From Alistipes sp. (GTDB lineage Bacteria > Bacteroidota > Bacteroidia > Bacteroidales > Rikenellaceae): a stretch of DNA of 24,001 nt. A model generated the notes under the pieces. That model worked only from the letters and a program-made list of their open reading frames with translations, was not told the DNA's origin and searched no databases. The stretch covers positions 1-24,001 of the forward strand of contig JAFXIS010000091.1 in the NCBI GenBank assembly GCA_017532885.1, given 5' to 3'. The position numbers and the translations under genes are program-made. Positions within the stretch are counted from its first letter, which is position 1. The number at the start of each line of letters is the position of its first letter. Of the stretch, positions 22,979 through 24,001 are shown piece after piece.

Positions 22979-23845
22979 ATGAACGGATTGAAGAAGATAT
23001 TTTTTGTTGCCCTCCTCATGTTTATGTGTGGAGTGGTGGAGGTGCAGGCGCAGCACACATTTGGTGTATATGGAGGTATAAGCTCGGCTTCGGCACGCCT
23101 GTTCCCCAAGCGCGAGATGCGACAAATATTTCCACTTGTGAATAGCGGTGTGTCGTGGCGTTACTATTCTATGCCTCGCTTTGTGGGTTGCGTGGGTGCC
23201 GACCTTGAGTTTTTGCAACGCGGATATTCGTATGGCTATCGTTATGAGTCGGAGTTTGATGAGGATGGCAAGGAGAAGCGCCATTATAAGTTCTACACTC
23301 GCAACCTCAACTCCATAATGTTGCCTATCGTGTGGCAGCCGCATGTGTACTTGGCGCGCAACCATGTACGCCTCTATATCGAGGGCGCAGTGACCTTTTC
23401 GTATAACTTCGGTGGCGACTACGAGTACGAGGAGTACCCCTATACGGGCGAGCCGAGTGGAAAATATAATTGGCGCGTGGAGCGCGATAATCGCTGGAAC
23501 TACGGCTTGGCAGGCGGTGGAGGCTTCGCCCTGTTGTTTGGCAGATGGGAGTTTGGTTTTCGTGCGAGGTATTACTTCGGCTATGCCGACTTGATGCGCA
23601 ACCTCAACAAGTACTACGACAACAGCACCGATGGGCCCGAAAACCCCTTCTGGTATACGCCGAATCGCTCGCCGCTGGATAACTTGACATTCAACCTCAC
23701 TTTTGCTTATCGTTTCAATAAGGAGGGCTTCGAAACATGGAACTATAAGCGTGAGCGCAGCCGCCAGATAAAGAATAAGGAGTTTAACTTCTCGGAGGCG
23801 GGTGGCGGAAATAGTGGCCGCCGAGGAGGGATAAGGAGAAGGTAA
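22979..23845 (+). CDS. Predicted outer-membrane beta-barrel protein (PorT-like / OMP_b-brl type)
   Basis: A 288-residue protein with a signal peptide cut after VQA (residue 24) giving QHTFGVYGG at the mature N-terminus. The rest shows alternating aromatic/glycine strands typical of a small outer-membrane barrel: WRYYSMPRFVGCVGADLEFLQRGY, HVYLARNHVRLYIEGAVTFSYNFGGDY, LAGGGGFALLFGRWEFGFRARYYFGYADL, and a final strand FNLTFAYRF. A basic, Gly-rich tail (GGGNSGRRGGIRRR) follows the last strand, which is unusual for a barrel. It resembles PorT-family proteins, but I cannot assign it to type IX secretion. It is last in the plus-strand operon, followed by a family A element. Confidence 0.8.
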   Translation: MNGLKKIFFVALLMFMCGVVEVQAQHTFGVYGGISSASARLFPKREMRQIFPLVNSGVSWRYYSMPRFVGCVGADLEFLQRGYSYGYRYESEFDEDGKEKRHYKFYTRNLNSIMLPIVWQPHVYLARNHVRLYIEGAVTFSYNFGGDYEYEEYPYTGEPSGKYNWRVERDNRWNYGLAGGGGFALLFGRWEFGFRARYYFGYADLMRNLNKYYDNSTDGPENPFWYTPNRSPLDNLTFNLTFAYRFNKEGFETWNYKRERSRQIKNKEFNFSEAGGGNSGRRGGIRRR

Positions 23846-23850
23846 AAGAG

Positions 23851-24001
23851 AATTCAAAATTCAGAATTCAAAATTCAAAATTGCCTTCGGGCGGTAATCG
23901 TCGCAAAAAATATTGATAGAAGTATACAATTTAGTCTAATTTTTTAGAGATTATATCGGCGCGTCAGCCAAATAATTTTGAATTTTGAATTTTGAATTTT
24001 G
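23851..24001 (+). repeat. Family A MITE-like element, copy 2 (reaches the window edge)
   Basis: It starts with AATTCAAAATTCAG and further heptads, has a core homologous to the reverse complement of 2121-2255, and ends in TAATTTTGAATTTTGAATT at the window end, so its right limit is not seen. The right end carries TAATTTTG (23973-23980), the same -7-like word as at the mnmG promoter, pointing out of the window. Confidence 0.75.

Noticed and set aside
22967..23857. Long antisense open frame of 296 codons opposite the barrel gene
   Set aside because: The plus strand has a signal peptide and barrel strands; the minus frame lacks domain features and results from codon bias.

Overview
The window looks like a chromosomal segment of a gut Bacteroidales bacterium, most like Alistipes/Rikenellaceae. 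This rests on the Bacteroidetes-type -7 promoter box (TAnnTTTG) upstream of several genes, the weak Shine-Dalgarno sequences, the many short signal-peptide lipoproteins, a menaquinone gene of the futalosine route (mqnA), and Bacteroidetes-type surface proteins (DUF4465, PKD/Ig-like, SbsA-Ig, outer-membrane barrel). The genus is an inference; no rRNA or marker phylogeny was possible.

Layout. 1-2.3 kb: mnmG on +, followed by a small repeat element and a bidirectional terminator. 2.3-6.0 kb: a minus-strand unit metG > small lipoprotein > ilvE. 6.0-8.5 kb: repeat-rich DNA around a short DprA-like gene, with an AT-rich block (7141-7590) carrying six TTATCRAC-type DnaA-box-like sites, a candidate replication origin. 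8.5-12.3 kb: a minus-strand operon mqnA > corA > glutamate/dicarboxylate symporter > rdgB with a recognisable promoter. 12.4-15.8 kb: a minus-strand pair of surface lipoproteins (PKD/Ig-like, then DUF4465) behind a cobalamin riboswitch and an intrinsic terminator, which suggests vitamin B12 capture. 16.2-23.9 kb: a plus-strand series flippase > dut > holB > folK > lipoprotein > SbsA-Ig lipoprotein with a Met/Gly tail > outer-membrane beta-barrel.

The genes are mostly housekeeping: tRNA modification and charging, branched-chain amino acids, nucleotide-pool cleaning by Dut and RdgB, the clamp-loader subunit HolB, folate and menaquinone synthesis. The more unusual content is between them. Nearly every long gap is filled with short palindromic repeats from at least six families. 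In several families the outer flanks are conserved while the hairpin arms differ from copy to copy yet stay complementary. Some copies reach into gene ends, start regions and possible promoters. Together with the riboswitch-lipoprotein locus and the candidate origin, this covarying hairpin repeat system is the part most worth following up.
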